Shown here: positions 5,877 through 12,720 of the stretch, piece after piece
How the letters are laid out: each line of letters starts with the position of its first letter
How positions within the stretch are numbered: the stretch's first letter is position 1
Origin: GW2011-AR15 sp964512765
Lineage (GTDB): Archaea; Nanobdellota; Nanobdellia; Woesearchaeales; GW2011-AR15
Direction of reading: 5' to 3'
Assembly (NCBI GenBank): GCA_964512765.1
Contig: CAZEKF010000025.1
Span: forward strand, 1 to 16,197
Length of the DNA stretch: 16,197 bases
Notes under the pieces: generated by a model
Database searches by the model: none
The model's input: only the letters and a program-made list of their open reading frames with translations
What the model was told of the DNA's origin: nothing
Position numbers and translations under genes: made by a program

Positions 5877-6737
5877 CTATATTTTAGATTTCTCAATAAA
5901 GATTATAGACAATATAATTATAACCCCTCCAATTATCTGGAACAAATTCATAACTTCATTAAAAAACATGTATGAGAAGATCACAACCATTATTGTAAAC
6001 ATGCTTGCCATCATTGATAAATAAGATACTGATTTTATTTCTAGAGTTTTATATAGGAAAAAGAGCTGAATAAATAATACAATTCCATCGAGAGTAGATA
6101 ACAAAATAAATTCTCTTTGTAAAATGTCATATCCTAGTAAAAAAGACATAATTAATAAAACAGGTGCACCGCCTAAACTACGGAAAAGAACTAAATGTTG
6201 AGAAGAATTTCTTTTTAACAGTTTTTTTGAAAACACGTTAACAAGAGCGTATAATGCAGCTGCGCAAAGAATTAGAACATCTCCGAAGTGTGGTGTTATA
6301 GTTTGCCCACCTGTTGATATGAAATAAGCTCCAAGAAGTAAAGTAAATACAAACATTATTTTTGTTTTAGTAAGTTTTTCTTTTAAAAAGAAATAACCAA
6401 AAATAACTGCAAACGCAACAATTGATCTTATAATGAAAGCATAGTTAGTAACATCTGAGAATTTCAAACCAGTATATCCAATAAATGAACCTATTCCACT
6501 ACCAAGGATTCCCAGTAACACTATCTTTGGAATGTCTTTTGGATTATGTCTTAACTTAGATTTTGTTTTGGATTGAATGTAAATAAACATAAGGATTACT
6601 GTAATGAAATATGCTTGATAATTAATCACGTAAGGTTCTGCTCCTTGTAAAATACCAAACTTCACTAACATAACATCTATTGCGTAAAATAGCGAGAACA
6701 AGAAAACATAGATGAAACCTTTGTGATTCCTTTTCAT
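5877..6737 (-). CDS. DMT-superfamily transporter (EamA family)
   Basis: 286 aa with about ten TM helices in two repeats of five, the EamA (DUF6) layout. The repeats are roughly 8-145 and 152-282. Family-typical spots are GSFIGYTGLKFSDVTNYAF (83-101) in the first half and the late conserved FFNEVMNLFQIIGGVIII in the last two helices, corresponding to the usual xGExLTxxQxxGxxLI motif. Substrates of this superfamily range from amino acids to nucleosides and drugs and cannot be inferred here. The ATG at 6737 is about 26 nt from a TATA-like box at 6759-6768, so the mRNA looks leaderless. It is one of two EamA proteins in the window and not closely similar to the other by eye. The tail FIEKSKI is cytoplasmic. 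Confidence 0.88.
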   Translation of the reverse strand: MKRNHKGFIYVFLFSLFYAIDVMLVKFGILQGAEPYVINYQAYFITVILMFIYIQSKTKSKLRHNPKDIPKIVLLGILGSGIGSFIGYTGLKFSDVTNYAFIIRSIVAFAVIFGYFFLKEKLTKTKIMFVFTLLLGAYFISTGGQTITPHFGDVLILCAAALYALVNVFSKKLLKRNSSQHLVLFRSLGGAPVLLIMSFLLGYDILQREFILLSTLDGIVLFIQLFFLYKTLEIKSVSYLSMMASMFTIMVVIFSYMFFNEVMNLFQIIGGVIIILSIIFIEKSKI

Positions 6738-6758
6738 TTATTGTGTTAATAAACTTAA

Positions 6759-6768
6759 TTATAAATAC
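6759..6768 (-). promoter_or_regulatory. TATA-like box for the DMT transporter gene at 6737
   Basis: The minus strand reads GTATTTATAA, centred about 26 nt before the ATG. Confidence 0.45.
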
Positions 6769-6799
6769 TTTTTTAAATAACACATTTCTCCTTAACATT

Positions 6800-6832
6800 A
6801 TGAAAAGCACTGTACGTAAAAAAGGTGCATAA
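6800..6832 (+). other. Candidate leaderless micro-ORF (10 aa) upstream of deoxyhypusine synthase
   Basis: The ORF encodes MKSTVRKKGA then TAA. A TATA-like CTTTTTTAAATAAC (6768-6781) lies about 25 nt before the ATG, and a T-rich tract (TTTTCTTTTT, 6834-6843) follows the stop. Promoter, tiny ORF and T-tract together could be a leader peptide, a small RNA or chance in AT-rich DNA. It begins 75 nt before the deoxyhypusine synthase start. The rest of the 128-bp gap holds only AT-rich promoter-like sequence. Confidence 0.25.
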
Positions 6833-6864
6833 GTTTTCTTTTTATTAATTAATAATCTATTATA

Positions 6865-6869
6865 GGTGA
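6865..6869 (+). promoter_or_regulatory. Shine-Dalgarno site that sets the TTG start of deoxyhypusine synthase
   Basis: GGTGA five bases before TTG 6875-6877. The GTG at 6866 that an ORF caller would choose is inside this site. Confidence 0.65.
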
Positions 6870-6874
6870 TTCTA

Positions 6875-7810
6875 TTGAAAAAGGTTAAAGATCTTATATG
6901 GAAAAAAGGTATGTCTGTCAATGAATTAGTTAATGAACTTGGAAATGTTGGCTTTCAAAGTTCTGAAATGAAAAAAGCTGTTGATGTTATCATTAAAATG
7001 AAAAAGAATGGTGCTAGGATTTTCATGACATTTACAAGTAACATGGTAACTTCTGGACTAAGAGGTTTTTTTGCGCAGTTAATTGAGTTAAAACTAATAG
7101 ATGTTATTGTCACAACTGTTGGTGGTATTGAAGAAGACATTATGAAAGCAAAAGGCGAAGATTTTATCATAGGCAAGTTTAAACCAGATGATGTTGAATT
7201 GTATGAAAAAGGCGTTAACAGAGTTGGTAATCTGTTTATTAGAAATGAATCTTACTTAAAATTTGAAGATACAATTGGTAAGATACTATTAAACTTATAC
7301 AACAAAAAACCGCGATGGACACCTTCTGAATTAATACATGAACTTGGTTTAATGATTGATGATAAAAGTTCAATATTATACCAAGCGTCTAAAAATAAAG
7401 TCCCAATATTCTGCCCTGGAATTACTGATGGTAGTTTTGGGTTTCACTTATTCATGCTACAAGAAAAACATAATGATTTTGTAATAGATGTTGTCCAGGA
7501 TTTTAAGAACATATTATTTTCAACAAGCCATGATGATAAAAAAGGTTTGATCTCGTTAGGCGGAAGCATTTCAAAACATCATGCTATTTTGGCATGTTTA
7601 CTAAACGGTGGCCTTGATTATGCTGTTTATTTAACAACAGCACATTCCTCTTCGGGCAGTATGTCTGGAGCAACAACTGAAGAAGCCAAGTCATGGGGCA
7701 AAGTAAAAGATGATTCCGATGTTTCAACAGTGATTGGCGATGTAACTTTTACGTTTCCATTAATCATGATAAATGTTTTGGAAGAATTAGATAAAGAAGG
7801 TTTACTATGA
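6875..7810 (+). CDS. dys: Deoxyhypusine synthase
   Basis: 311 aa from TTG 6875, chosen because GGTGA (6865-6869) lies 5 nt upstream and the protein then begins MKKVKDLIWKKGMSVNEL, as archaeal homologues do. The enzyme uses NAD+ to move the aminobutyl group of spermidine to one lysine of aIF5A, the first step of hypusine formation. Visible family features: TFTSNMVTSGLRG (about 52-64, NAD site), VGGIEEDIMK (82-91), CPGITDGSFGFHL (180-192), SISKHHAILA (231-240, active-site His) and EAKSWGKVKDD (270-280), whose Lys276 corresponds to the catalytic lysine of the SWGK motif. Length matches archaeal enzymes (shorter than the about 370-aa eukaryotic form). Its TGA overlaps the ATG of the PLP decarboxylase (ATGA), so the two are coupled and may work in one polyamine route. 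Confidence 0.95.
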   Translation: MKKVKDLIWKKGMSVNELVNELGNVGFQSSEMKKAVDVIIKMKKNGARIFMTFTSNMVTSGLRGFFAQLIELKLIDVIVTTVGGIEEDIMKAKGEDFIIGKFKPDDVELYEKGVNRVGNLFIRNESYLKFEDTIGKILLNLYNKKPRWTPSELIHELGLMIDDKSSILYQASKNKVPIFCPGITDGSFGFHLFMLQEKHNDFVIDVVQDFKNILFSTSHDDKKGLISLGGSISKHHAILACLLNGGLDYAVYLTTAHSSSGSMSGATTEEAKSWGKVKDDSDVSTVIGDVTFTFPLIMINVLEELDKEGLL

Positions 7811-8832
7811 AAACTAAAGCAAGATTCGTATTGTCAAAGTCTAAAGTAATTAAACAATATAAAAAAATAAAGGAAAATACTGATATGGTCTCATACAGTT
7901 ACAAGACTAACCAAAAAGTTGGAAATGTTTTGAAAAAGGAAACAGAATGCATGTTCAGTGTTCATAGTGTTGAAAGTGTTAATCAATTAGAATGTCCTGA
8001 AAAGATATGGTACTTTGCACAAGGTTGGACTAAAGAAGAATTAAATAAAATATTTGATAAAAATGTAAATAAATTTGTTGTTGACAATGAAACAGATCTC
8101 AGTGTGTTATTAAACTATATCAAAGAAAACAATAAAAAAATTAATTTACTTCTTAGAATGAGGTTAAAAGAGCACACTATTCACACTGGTAAACACTTTG
8201 TTTATGGATTGTATTCAAACAAAATAAACGAATTATTGCCTAAATTAAGAGATAATGTTCTAATAACTAAGCTAGGTATTCATTTTCATAGAAAAACCCA
8301 GAATGTAAGTGAATGGTCTTTAATAGACGAATTAATAGATACAATTAAACATTGGGATAAGATTGATTTTGTTAACATTGGCGGTGGTTTACCTGCTGAA
8401 TATAAAAATTTCAGGCCAAAAGTAATTAAGAACATATTTTTTGAGATTTCAAAGATAAAGGAATGGTTAAATAATCAAGGAATTCAAATGATTATTGAAC
8501 CAGGAAGGTATATTGCTGCTTCGTCTGTTAAACTAGAAACAAACATAGTTAATATTTATGACAATAACATTGTAGTTGACTGTTCAATATTCAATGCAGC
8601 TATGGATACGTGGATTGCTAACATTAGATTATTGGTTGAAAATGAATTAGAACAAGGAAATGCTTATACAATAAAAGGTTGCACACCTGATTCTGTTGAT
8701 ATAATACGATATAAGGTGTTTCTAAGAGACCCTAAAATTGGAGATAAACTTGTTTTTCTAAATGCAGGTGCATATAATTTTAACACTAATTTTTGTAATT
8801 TACCAAAATTAGAAACCGTAATTATTGACTAA
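7807..8832 (+). CDS. Fold-III PLP-dependent decarboxylase (ornithine/DAP decarboxylase family 2)
   Basis: 341 aa, slightly shorter than the usual 370-420. The alanine racemase-like barrel occupies the N-terminal two thirds, followed by a beta domain. PLP lysine: K33 in SYSYKTN. Other cofactor contacts: GIHFH (157-161), the phosphate-binding glycines NIGGGLP (190-196) and EPGRYI (231-236). C-terminal active-site features: GCTPDSVD (291-298, equivalent to GPTCDGLD of ornithine decarboxylase) and GAYNF (321-325, Tyr contacting PLP). Coupling to deoxyhypusine synthase by an ATGA overlap suggests a polyamine substrate such as ornithine, arginine or a carboxy-polyamine, but diaminopimelate or lysine cannot be excluded. 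The Cys that ornithine decarboxylase uses in the loop is Pro here (294), with a Cys two residues earlier. Class is secure; substrate is inferred from context. Confidence 0.85.
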   Translation: MKTKARFVLSKSKVIKQYKKIKENTDMVSYSYKTNQKVGNVLKKETECMFSVHSVESVNQLECPEKIWYFAQGWTKEELNKIFDKNVNKFVVDNETDLSVLLNYIKENNKKINLLLRMRLKEHTIHTGKHFVYGLYSNKINELLPKLRDNVLITKLGIHFHRKTQNVSEWSLIDELIDTIKHWDKIDFVNIGGGLPAEYKNFRPKVIKNIFFEISKIKEWLNNQGIQMIIEPGRYIAASSVKLETNIVNIYDNNIVVDCSIFNAAMDTWIANIRLLVENELEQGNAYTIKGCTPDSVDIIRYKVFLRDPKIGDKLVFLNAGAYNFNTNFCNLPKLETVIID

Positions 8833-8835
8833 TCT

Positions 8836-10632
8836 CTATATAGCTTCTTCTGGAGCATCGTCTGTTGTTGGTTCATCGTCTGCATTTTTTGAATCATCTT
8901 CTGTATTTTCTTGAATATCTCCTTTTTCTAACTGGTCTAATCTAACCCAGAAATCAACGTTCCATGTTGTACCATCAACAGTGATATCATCTTGCGCTTC
9001 CACTAACAACCAACAAACATCATTAACCATTGCAGAACCAAAAATAATTAATTCTGTATCTACAGTAAAAGACATCCAGTCTTTATATTGCATCTGTGGA
9101 TAATCTCCATACTTATCTTCAAAAGTTCTACTCCGAGTATCCAATTCTTTACCTGATTTAATTACTGCTCCTTTATATTTTCTTTCATAATTTTCGCACA
9201 ATTCTGCACTATCTAAATTATATGTTGTTACTTCTATTCTTTCAATAATATTGATAGTTGTACCTTCAATAACTTCTGCATTTTCTTGCGGTTTCCATTT
9301 ACAAATTTCTTGTTCGTCAACTGTTTCACAAACACATTCGGACATGATTGTATCTAAGGGGTCTCCGCCAAACACAGGCATTTCTTTTGGTTCATCTCCT
9401 TCAGTACAAGCGTAATATGATTCTGTTAATTCCATGCCAAAACCTCTAAACTTAAGGTTTGTTCCTTGGTTATCTAATAATTCGGGTTTTGGATTTGTTG
9501 CTTCAAAAGTATAAGTGAGAACATGATCAGAAAAAAGAGTTTCTTTAACTAAACAAGTTTCTTCATCCGGACAAACTGTTTCTATAACAATGTCCGCGTC
9601 AGTTTCTTCAACAGGATTTTCACTATCAAAAACATCAATAATAGCATTTCTTTCAAGGTCCTCATCTTTCCAAATACAAGAATTACCACTATCTGCAAAG
9701 GTTATCTCAACATCTTCATTATTACCTTCTTCAATACCAATAGGTATATACGTCTCGGTCATTTCAAGTTCTTCAGTACATCTAATAACAATTGCAAAAG
9801 GAGTGAAATGATTTGTTTTTGCAGTTAGTTTATTTTCATCTGTATCAACAACAGTTGGTAATGCAAACCAAACATCTGACAATTCATCATAATACCCTAT
9901 TCTTAAGTTTCCTTCATTAACCGTGTTTGGAACGTCATAATCATTATAATACATTGTCAATTCTACTAGTTGAGAAAAGTCTGCTTGTTCAGGCAAACCA
10001 GAAAATGCAAGCATACCAATAACAACTCTATTAGATAATCCATTAAACTCCCTGTCAAGTATTTTTAGACCAATATTCTGATCTTCTCCTTCTAGTTTTG
10101 TTCCACCTGGAACTTTAATAATGAATTCTTGGTTTGGAGAAGATAAAGTAATATCTAGGTTTGGAGAAAGATCTGTCCAGTATGTTCTTGGAATATTATA
10201 GTTTTGTTCAGAGAAACTAATTATAGATGTCCCTTTAACCAATTTAATCGGATAATCAAGGCTAATAATCAATGCTTCTTCAGTAATTTCAACATCAACA
10301 TTAACTTCTGTATCTGTAACTTCAAATCCTTCAAATACTTTTGTCTCTATAATACATGTCGGCAGATTTTCAACAATATGTTCTTGAATTAAAACATCGC
10401 TTACGCCAGGATACAAACCGTAATCGTGTACTGCTTGGTTAGCCATGTTTTCCAAACAAGATTCCATAACTAAATTAAGTGAATCCTGGGTTGCTTTAAG
10501 ATTAACTGTGTTTCCTATTTCTGATTGATCTAGTTCTTTGTTAGAATAATTAACATATACTATAACACCAAAAACCAATAAAAGACCAATTATAACTATT
10601 AAAGTTACTTGGCTTTTTCTTGAACTACGCAT
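8836..10632 (-). CDS. Large exported, Cys-rich acidic surface protein with pilin-like N-terminus
   Basis: 598 aa. The N-terminus MRSSRKSQVTLIVIIGLLLV has basic residues, a Q at 8 and a hydrophobic helix (10-28), resembling a class III signal or a signal anchor; QVTL N-termini recur in surface proteins of small-genome archaea. Residues 45-100 contain SLNLVMESCLENMANQAV, a helix often following such anchors. Residues about 205-283 form a predicted beta-sandwich: LTMYYNDYDVPNTVNEGNLR, WFALPTVVDTDENKLTAKT and NHFTPFAIVI, the W..LPT.vD...n...a.t.HFs.fai pattern common in extracellular proteins. Twelve Cys, including CxC at 433-435, suggest disulfides. The tail (572-598) is Asp/Glu/Thr-rich and low in complexity. 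Likely an envelope-attached adhesin or structural protein; no catalytic motif seen. It converges on the decarboxylase gene, 3 bp apart. Confidence 0.75.
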   Translation of the reverse strand: MRSSRKSQVTLIVIIGLLLVFGVIVYVNYSNKELDQSEIGNTVNLKATQDSLNLVMESCLENMANQAVHDYGLYPGVSDVLIQEHIVENLPTCIIETKVFEGFEVTDTEVNVDVEITEEALIISLDYPIKLVKGTSIISFSEQNYNIPRTYWTDLSPNLDITLSSPNQEFIIKVPGGTKLEGEDQNIGLKILDREFNGLSNRVVIGMLAFSGLPEQADFSQLVELTMYYNDYDVPNTVNEGNLRIGYYDELSDVWFALPTVVDTDENKLTAKTNHFTPFAIVIRCTEELEMTETYIPIGIEEGNNEDVEITFADSGNSCIWKDEDLERNAIIDVFDSENPVEETDADIVIETVCPDEETCLVKETLFSDHVLTYTFEATNPKPELLDNQGTNLKFRGFGMELTESYYACTEGDEPKEMPVFGGDPLDTIMSECVCETVDEQEICKWKPQENAEVIEGTTINIIERIEVTTYNLDSAELCENYERKYKGAVIKSGKELDTRSRTFEDKYGDYPQMQYKDWMSFTVDTELIIFGSAMVNDVCWLLVEAQDDITVDGTTWNVDFWVRLDQLEKGDIQENTEDDSKNADDEPTTDDAPEEAI

Positions 10633-10656
10633 ATAGTGTTATGTTTAGTGTCCAGA

Positions 10657-10666
10657 CTTAAATATT
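10657..10666 (-). promoter_or_regulatory. TATA-like box for the surface-protein gene
   Basis: The minus strand reads AATATTTAAG, centred about 29 nt before the ATG at 10632. Immediately downstream is CTGGACAC (10648-10655), also present in the repeats at 11336-11408. Confidence 0.4.
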
Positions 10667-10684
10667 TTTTCATTATATATTAAT

Positions 10685-10897
10685 CTAAACTTCAGCAAGT
10701 AATTTTTTTAAACTAAGATAAGAACTAGATCCTTTTGTAATTCTATTACTCACTCCAAGGAGTTCAACACCTAATACATTACCTTTTTCATCCAGATCAA
10801 GTATTGTTAAATCATCAACTTTTTTGTTTTTTGCAAAATTACCTTTTTTAAACTTGATATACATTGCATCTGCTTCTTTATCAAATGTGATTTCCAT
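10685..10897 (-). CDS. DUF2283 family protein, possible antitoxin
   Basis: 70 aa, full length for DUF2283. The N-terminal signature is ITFDKEADAMYIKF (3-16). Then come the strands DDLTILDLDEKGNVLGVELLG (28-48) and a helical tail LSLKKLLAEV. These small proteins are very often encoded next to DUF4258 proteins, and the pair is considered a candidate toxin-antitoxin module; DUF2283 would be the antitoxin. The gene begins 1 nt after the stop of the DUF4258-like gene, which argues for cotranslation and tight pairing. No DNA-binding domain is evident, so autoregulation would need another factor. Family is confident from motif; the TA role is an inference from known neighbourhoods. Confidence 0.85.
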   Translation of the reverse strand: MEITFDKEADAMYIKFKKGNFAKNKKVDDLTILDLDEKGNVLGVELLGVSNRITKGSSSYLSLKKLLAEV

Positions 10898-10898
10898 T

Positions 10899-11111
10899 TT
10901 ATAACCAGTATATTGTAAGTACTTTTATATAGTTTTCTTTTCTCTCATAAACCACTTCAATTACTCCTCTTCCTAATTCCTTTTTTGCATAATATTTCCC
11001 GTGTTTCTTCACTGTAATTAGAGGTCTTTTAATTGCATCAAGTACTTCATGCTTCAAAATATTTCTAAATTCTAGCCTATTTTCTGCATGATATGTAAAA
11101 ACAATCTTCAT
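10899..11111 (-). CDS. DUF4258 family protein, possible RelE-like toxin
   Basis: 70 aa. It starts with IVFTYHAENRLEFRNI (3-18), where HAxxRxxxRxI is the conserved opening of DUF4258. Then EVLDAIKRP (22-30), HGKYYAKKELG (37-47), and two strands GVIEVVYERKENYIKVLTIYW (49-69). The short helix-helix-sheet plan resembles RelE/HigB-type ribonuclease toxins, but a catalytic set cannot be assigned by eye. It lies directly between a 52-aa TM protein (8 nt upstream) and the DUF2283 gene (1 nt downstream), all on the minus strand with one promoter at about 11318. The toxin-first gene order (toxin before antitoxin) is that seen in higBA-type modules. Toxicity is not shown by the sequence. Confidence 0.8.
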   Translation of the reverse strand: MKIVFTYHAENRLEFRNILKHEVLDAIKRPLITVKKHGKYYAKKELGRGVIEVVYERKENYIKVLTIYWL

Positions 11112-11119
11112 TCTTAAAG

Positions 11120-11278
11120 CTAGTACAATCCAGCTTCTCTCCTAGCAACTTCTTTATTTAACTCATACCAGCTAACATAATCTTTTTCAGTAACACATTT
11201 AACAAGCGCTCTTACCTCGTTCCTTGTGTAAAAAAAACCTACTAATAATGTTGTTATTAATGCAACAAATCTTATCAT
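11120..11278 (-). CDS. Small single-TM protein (52 aa), hypothetical
   Basis: An ORF from ATG 11278 to TAG 11120 encodes MIRFVALITTLLVGFFYTRN, then an amphipathic charged tail (EVRALVKCVTEKDYVSWYEL, NKEVARREAGLY). It is supported by a strong SD, AGAGGTGA (11291-11284), whose GGTGA is 5 nt from the ATG, and by a TATA-like box at 11313-11324 that places transcription start just before the SD. Residues 4-17 form one short membrane helix or an uncleaved signal anchor. The tail has one Cys (28) and would probably face outside or lie along the membrane. It is the first gene of a likely three-gene transcript with the DUF4258/DUF2283 pair. The TTTTTTTT run at codons 14-17 could permit slippage. No family recognised. 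Confidence 0.65.
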   Translation of the reverse strand: MIRFVALITTLLVGFFYTRNEVRALVKCVTEKDYVSWYELNKEVARREAGLY

Positions 11279-11283
11279 GTAAA

Positions 11284-11291
11284 TCACCTCT
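11284..11291 (-). promoter_or_regulatory. Strong Shine-Dalgarno site for the 52-aa gene
   Basis: AGAGGTGA with five bases to the ATG at 11278, the longest SD match noted in the window. Confidence 0.65.
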
Positions 11292-11312
11292 TCTCTTTTA
11301 TTTAGAAAAAAT

Positions 11313-11324
11313 CATTTAAATACC
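11313..11324 (-). promoter_or_regulatory. TATA-like box for the 52-aa / DUF4258 / DUF2283 unit
   Basis: The minus strand reads GGTATTTAAATG, centred near 11318. The predicted transcript start around 11292 lies immediately before the SD. The tandem repeats at 11336-11353 lie 12-40 nt upstream, where a BRE-proximal operator or activator site would be. Confidence 0.45.
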
Positions 11325-11335
11325 TCACACAAGAA

Positions 11336-11408
11336 TGTCCAGTGTGTCCAGTGGGGTATTTTTAGTAAGTTTACAGACGAGAACCTACCAAAAAAGATGT
11401 GTCCAGTG
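11336..11408. repeat. Three copies of TGTCCAGTG, two in direct tandem
   Basis: TGTCCAGTG occurs at 11336-11344 and 11345-11353 (head to tail) and again at 11400-11408. The second and third copies extend to GTGTCCAGTGGGGTAT and GTGTCCAGTGGGTTAT. The third ends in the stop codon of the NUDIX gene. The cluster lies between the NUDIX gene and the TATA box of the 52-aa gene, and part of the motif (GTGTCCAG) recurs at 10648-10655. The higher GC contrasts with the surroundings. Confidence 0.5.
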
Positions 11409-11410
11409 GG

Positions 11411-11806
11411 TTATCCTAGAAAAAGTACAAATTCCTTAAGAAACTCTTGCGCATTCATTTGTGGAAATTCGTCTTTAGTTACCCACTTAAAAGCAGTATG
11501 TTCATCACTAATCTTTACCTTTCCACCATCATAATCACATTTGAATCCAATTTCGATTCTAAATGCTTTTTGTTTATCACTGTATCCTGAACTTATTTGA
11601 ACAGGTTTAATATTTTTAACAGATAACCCTGATTCTTCTTTAATTTCTCTAACTAATGACTCCATAATGTTTTCATTATACTCAAGAGTCCCTCCTGGTA
11701 TGTCCCATTGGTTAGGATTAGTAAATGAATCCGGAGCACGTTTTATTGTAAAAAATTTATCATCTTTCATAATAAATGCTTTTAACAAAACTCTAACATT
11801 GTCCAT
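11411..11806 (-). CDS. NUDIX hydrolase
   Basis: 131 aa, the size of a minimal NUDIX domain. The Nudix box spans residues 39-61: G39, E45 and then REIKEESGL (53-61), matching Gx5Ex7REUxEExGU with all metal-binding Glu present. It is preceded by QWDIPGGTLEYNE, and by FTIKRAPDSFTNPNQW, the usual strand before the box. NUDIX enzymes cleave nucleoside diphosphates linked to another moiety (damaged nucleotides, ADP-ribose, sugar nucleotides, coenzymes). LVREIKEESG with a preceding WDIPGG is most like MutT/general 8-oxo-dGTPase-like or ADP-ribose types; the substrate cannot be assigned. It starts 32 bp behind the DMT transporter gene with its own TATA-like box (11827-11838), so it may be transcribed alone and leaderless. 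Confidence 0.92.
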   Translation of the reverse strand: MDNVRVLLKAFIMKDDKFFTIKRAPDSFTNPNQWDIPGGTLEYNENIMESLVREIKEESGLSVKNIKPVQISSGYSDKQKAFRIEIGFKCDYDGGKVKISDEHTAFKWVTKDEFPQMNAQEFLKEFVLFLG

Positions 11807-11826
11807 AGATAATAGTAAATTATGTT

Positions 11827-11838
11827 TTATTTATAAAA
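11827..11838 (-). promoter_or_regulatory. TATA-like box for the NUDIX gene
   Basis: The minus strand reads TTTTATAAATAA, about 26 nt before the ATG at 11806. Confidence 0.45.
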
Positions 11839-12696
11839 TTATAAGCTAATCAGAAACAACCCAACCAATATTGTAATGATTCCAATTACTTGATTAAGAA
11901 CTAATTTTTCATTCAAGAATAATACAGCTAAAACAACAGTTACTGCAGGTGCCATTGATGAAATTACAGAAACTATTGAAACTAAGCTTACTGAAATTCC
12001 TATATTAACAAACAACCATGCTATTGTGTAAAGAAAACCCGCAATAGCAAAACTTTTCCAGTACTGATTAATAGTTTTCTTTTCTTTAACTCTTGAAACT
12101 GTTTTATAGCTTGCCAGAGCAATGACAAGCGCTGCTGTTGTTAAAAAAAAAGTCATTTGCCAACCAATTCTTTCTTCAAGAATTCCTGCCATGAACATAT
12201 ATACACCCCAACCAAACATGCTTAAAACAGCATTCCAAATACCTTTGGATGTATGAATCTTATGAATGTTCTTTAAATCTGTTGAGGTCAGAATAATTCC
12301 AATTATTGCTATTCCAATTGCAACAATATTTAATCTTGTCAAAACTTCATTAAGAAAAATAACACTTAGTATAACTGTAACAATTGAATATAAAGCTGAA
12401 ATCGGAGCCATTACAGAAAGTTCGCCTACTTTTAACCCGTGAAAATAATTAAGGAACGCAAACAAATCAACACCTGCTAAAATTAATATTAGTAAAGCAT
12501 CTGTAAGCGATAGTGAAAACTGGTTGTTTGACAAAAATATAATAAAAACAGGTACACTGAAAAGGAGCATGATTAAGTGTGTATAGAATAGTACATTAAC
12601 TCCATGAAATTTTTCTGAAGGTTTTTTCAGGAAAACATCTCCAATGCCCCAACCTAGCATTGCTACTAACCCTGATAACACTCCATAAATCAACAT
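11839..12696 (-). CDS. DMT-superfamily transporter (EamA family), second copy
   Basis: 285 aa, about ten TM helices in two EamA repeats (about 3-135 and 148-284). Family motifs: GLVAMLGWGIGDVFLKK (9-25, helix 1), APISALYSIVTVILSVIFLNE (97-117, the end-of-repeat motif with the conserved NE) and MAPAVTVVLAVLFLNEKL (245-262) in the second repeat, followed by a last hydrophobic helix ending FLISL. Substrate unknown. The ATG at 12696 is about 30 nt from the AT element at 12721-12731 that also serves the divergent peptidase gene. The stop lies 32 bp before the NUDIX start, with a T-rich stretch between. The pairing with NUDIX is not conserved enough, in my knowledge, to imply function. Confidence 0.9.
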   Translation of the reverse strand: MLIYGVLSGLVAMLGWGIGDVFLKKPSEKFHGVNVLFYTHLIMLLFSVPVFIIFLSNNQFSLSLTDALLILILAGVDLFAFLNYFHGLKVGELSVMAPISALYSIVTVILSVIFLNEVLTRLNIVAIGIAIIGIILTSTDLKNIHKIHTSKGIWNAVLSMFGWGVYMFMAGILEERIGWQMTFFLTTAALVIALASYKTVSRVKEKKTINQYWKSFAIAGFLYTIAWLFVNIGISVSLVSIVSVISSMAPAVTVVLAVLFLNEKLVLNQVIGIITILVGLFLISL

Positions 12697-12720
12697 TTTA
12701 TCATGTGAACACTGATTAAC

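Noticed and set aside
6622..6921. Minus-strand 99-aa frame crossing the DMT start and the deoxyhypusine synthase start
   Set aside because: It spans two promoters and two proven gene starts, has no homology-like motif and would be antisense to both.
9590..9811. Plus-strand Ser-rich 73-aa frame
   Set aside because: Antisense to the 598-aa surface protein; its Ser richness mirrors acidic codons on the other strand.
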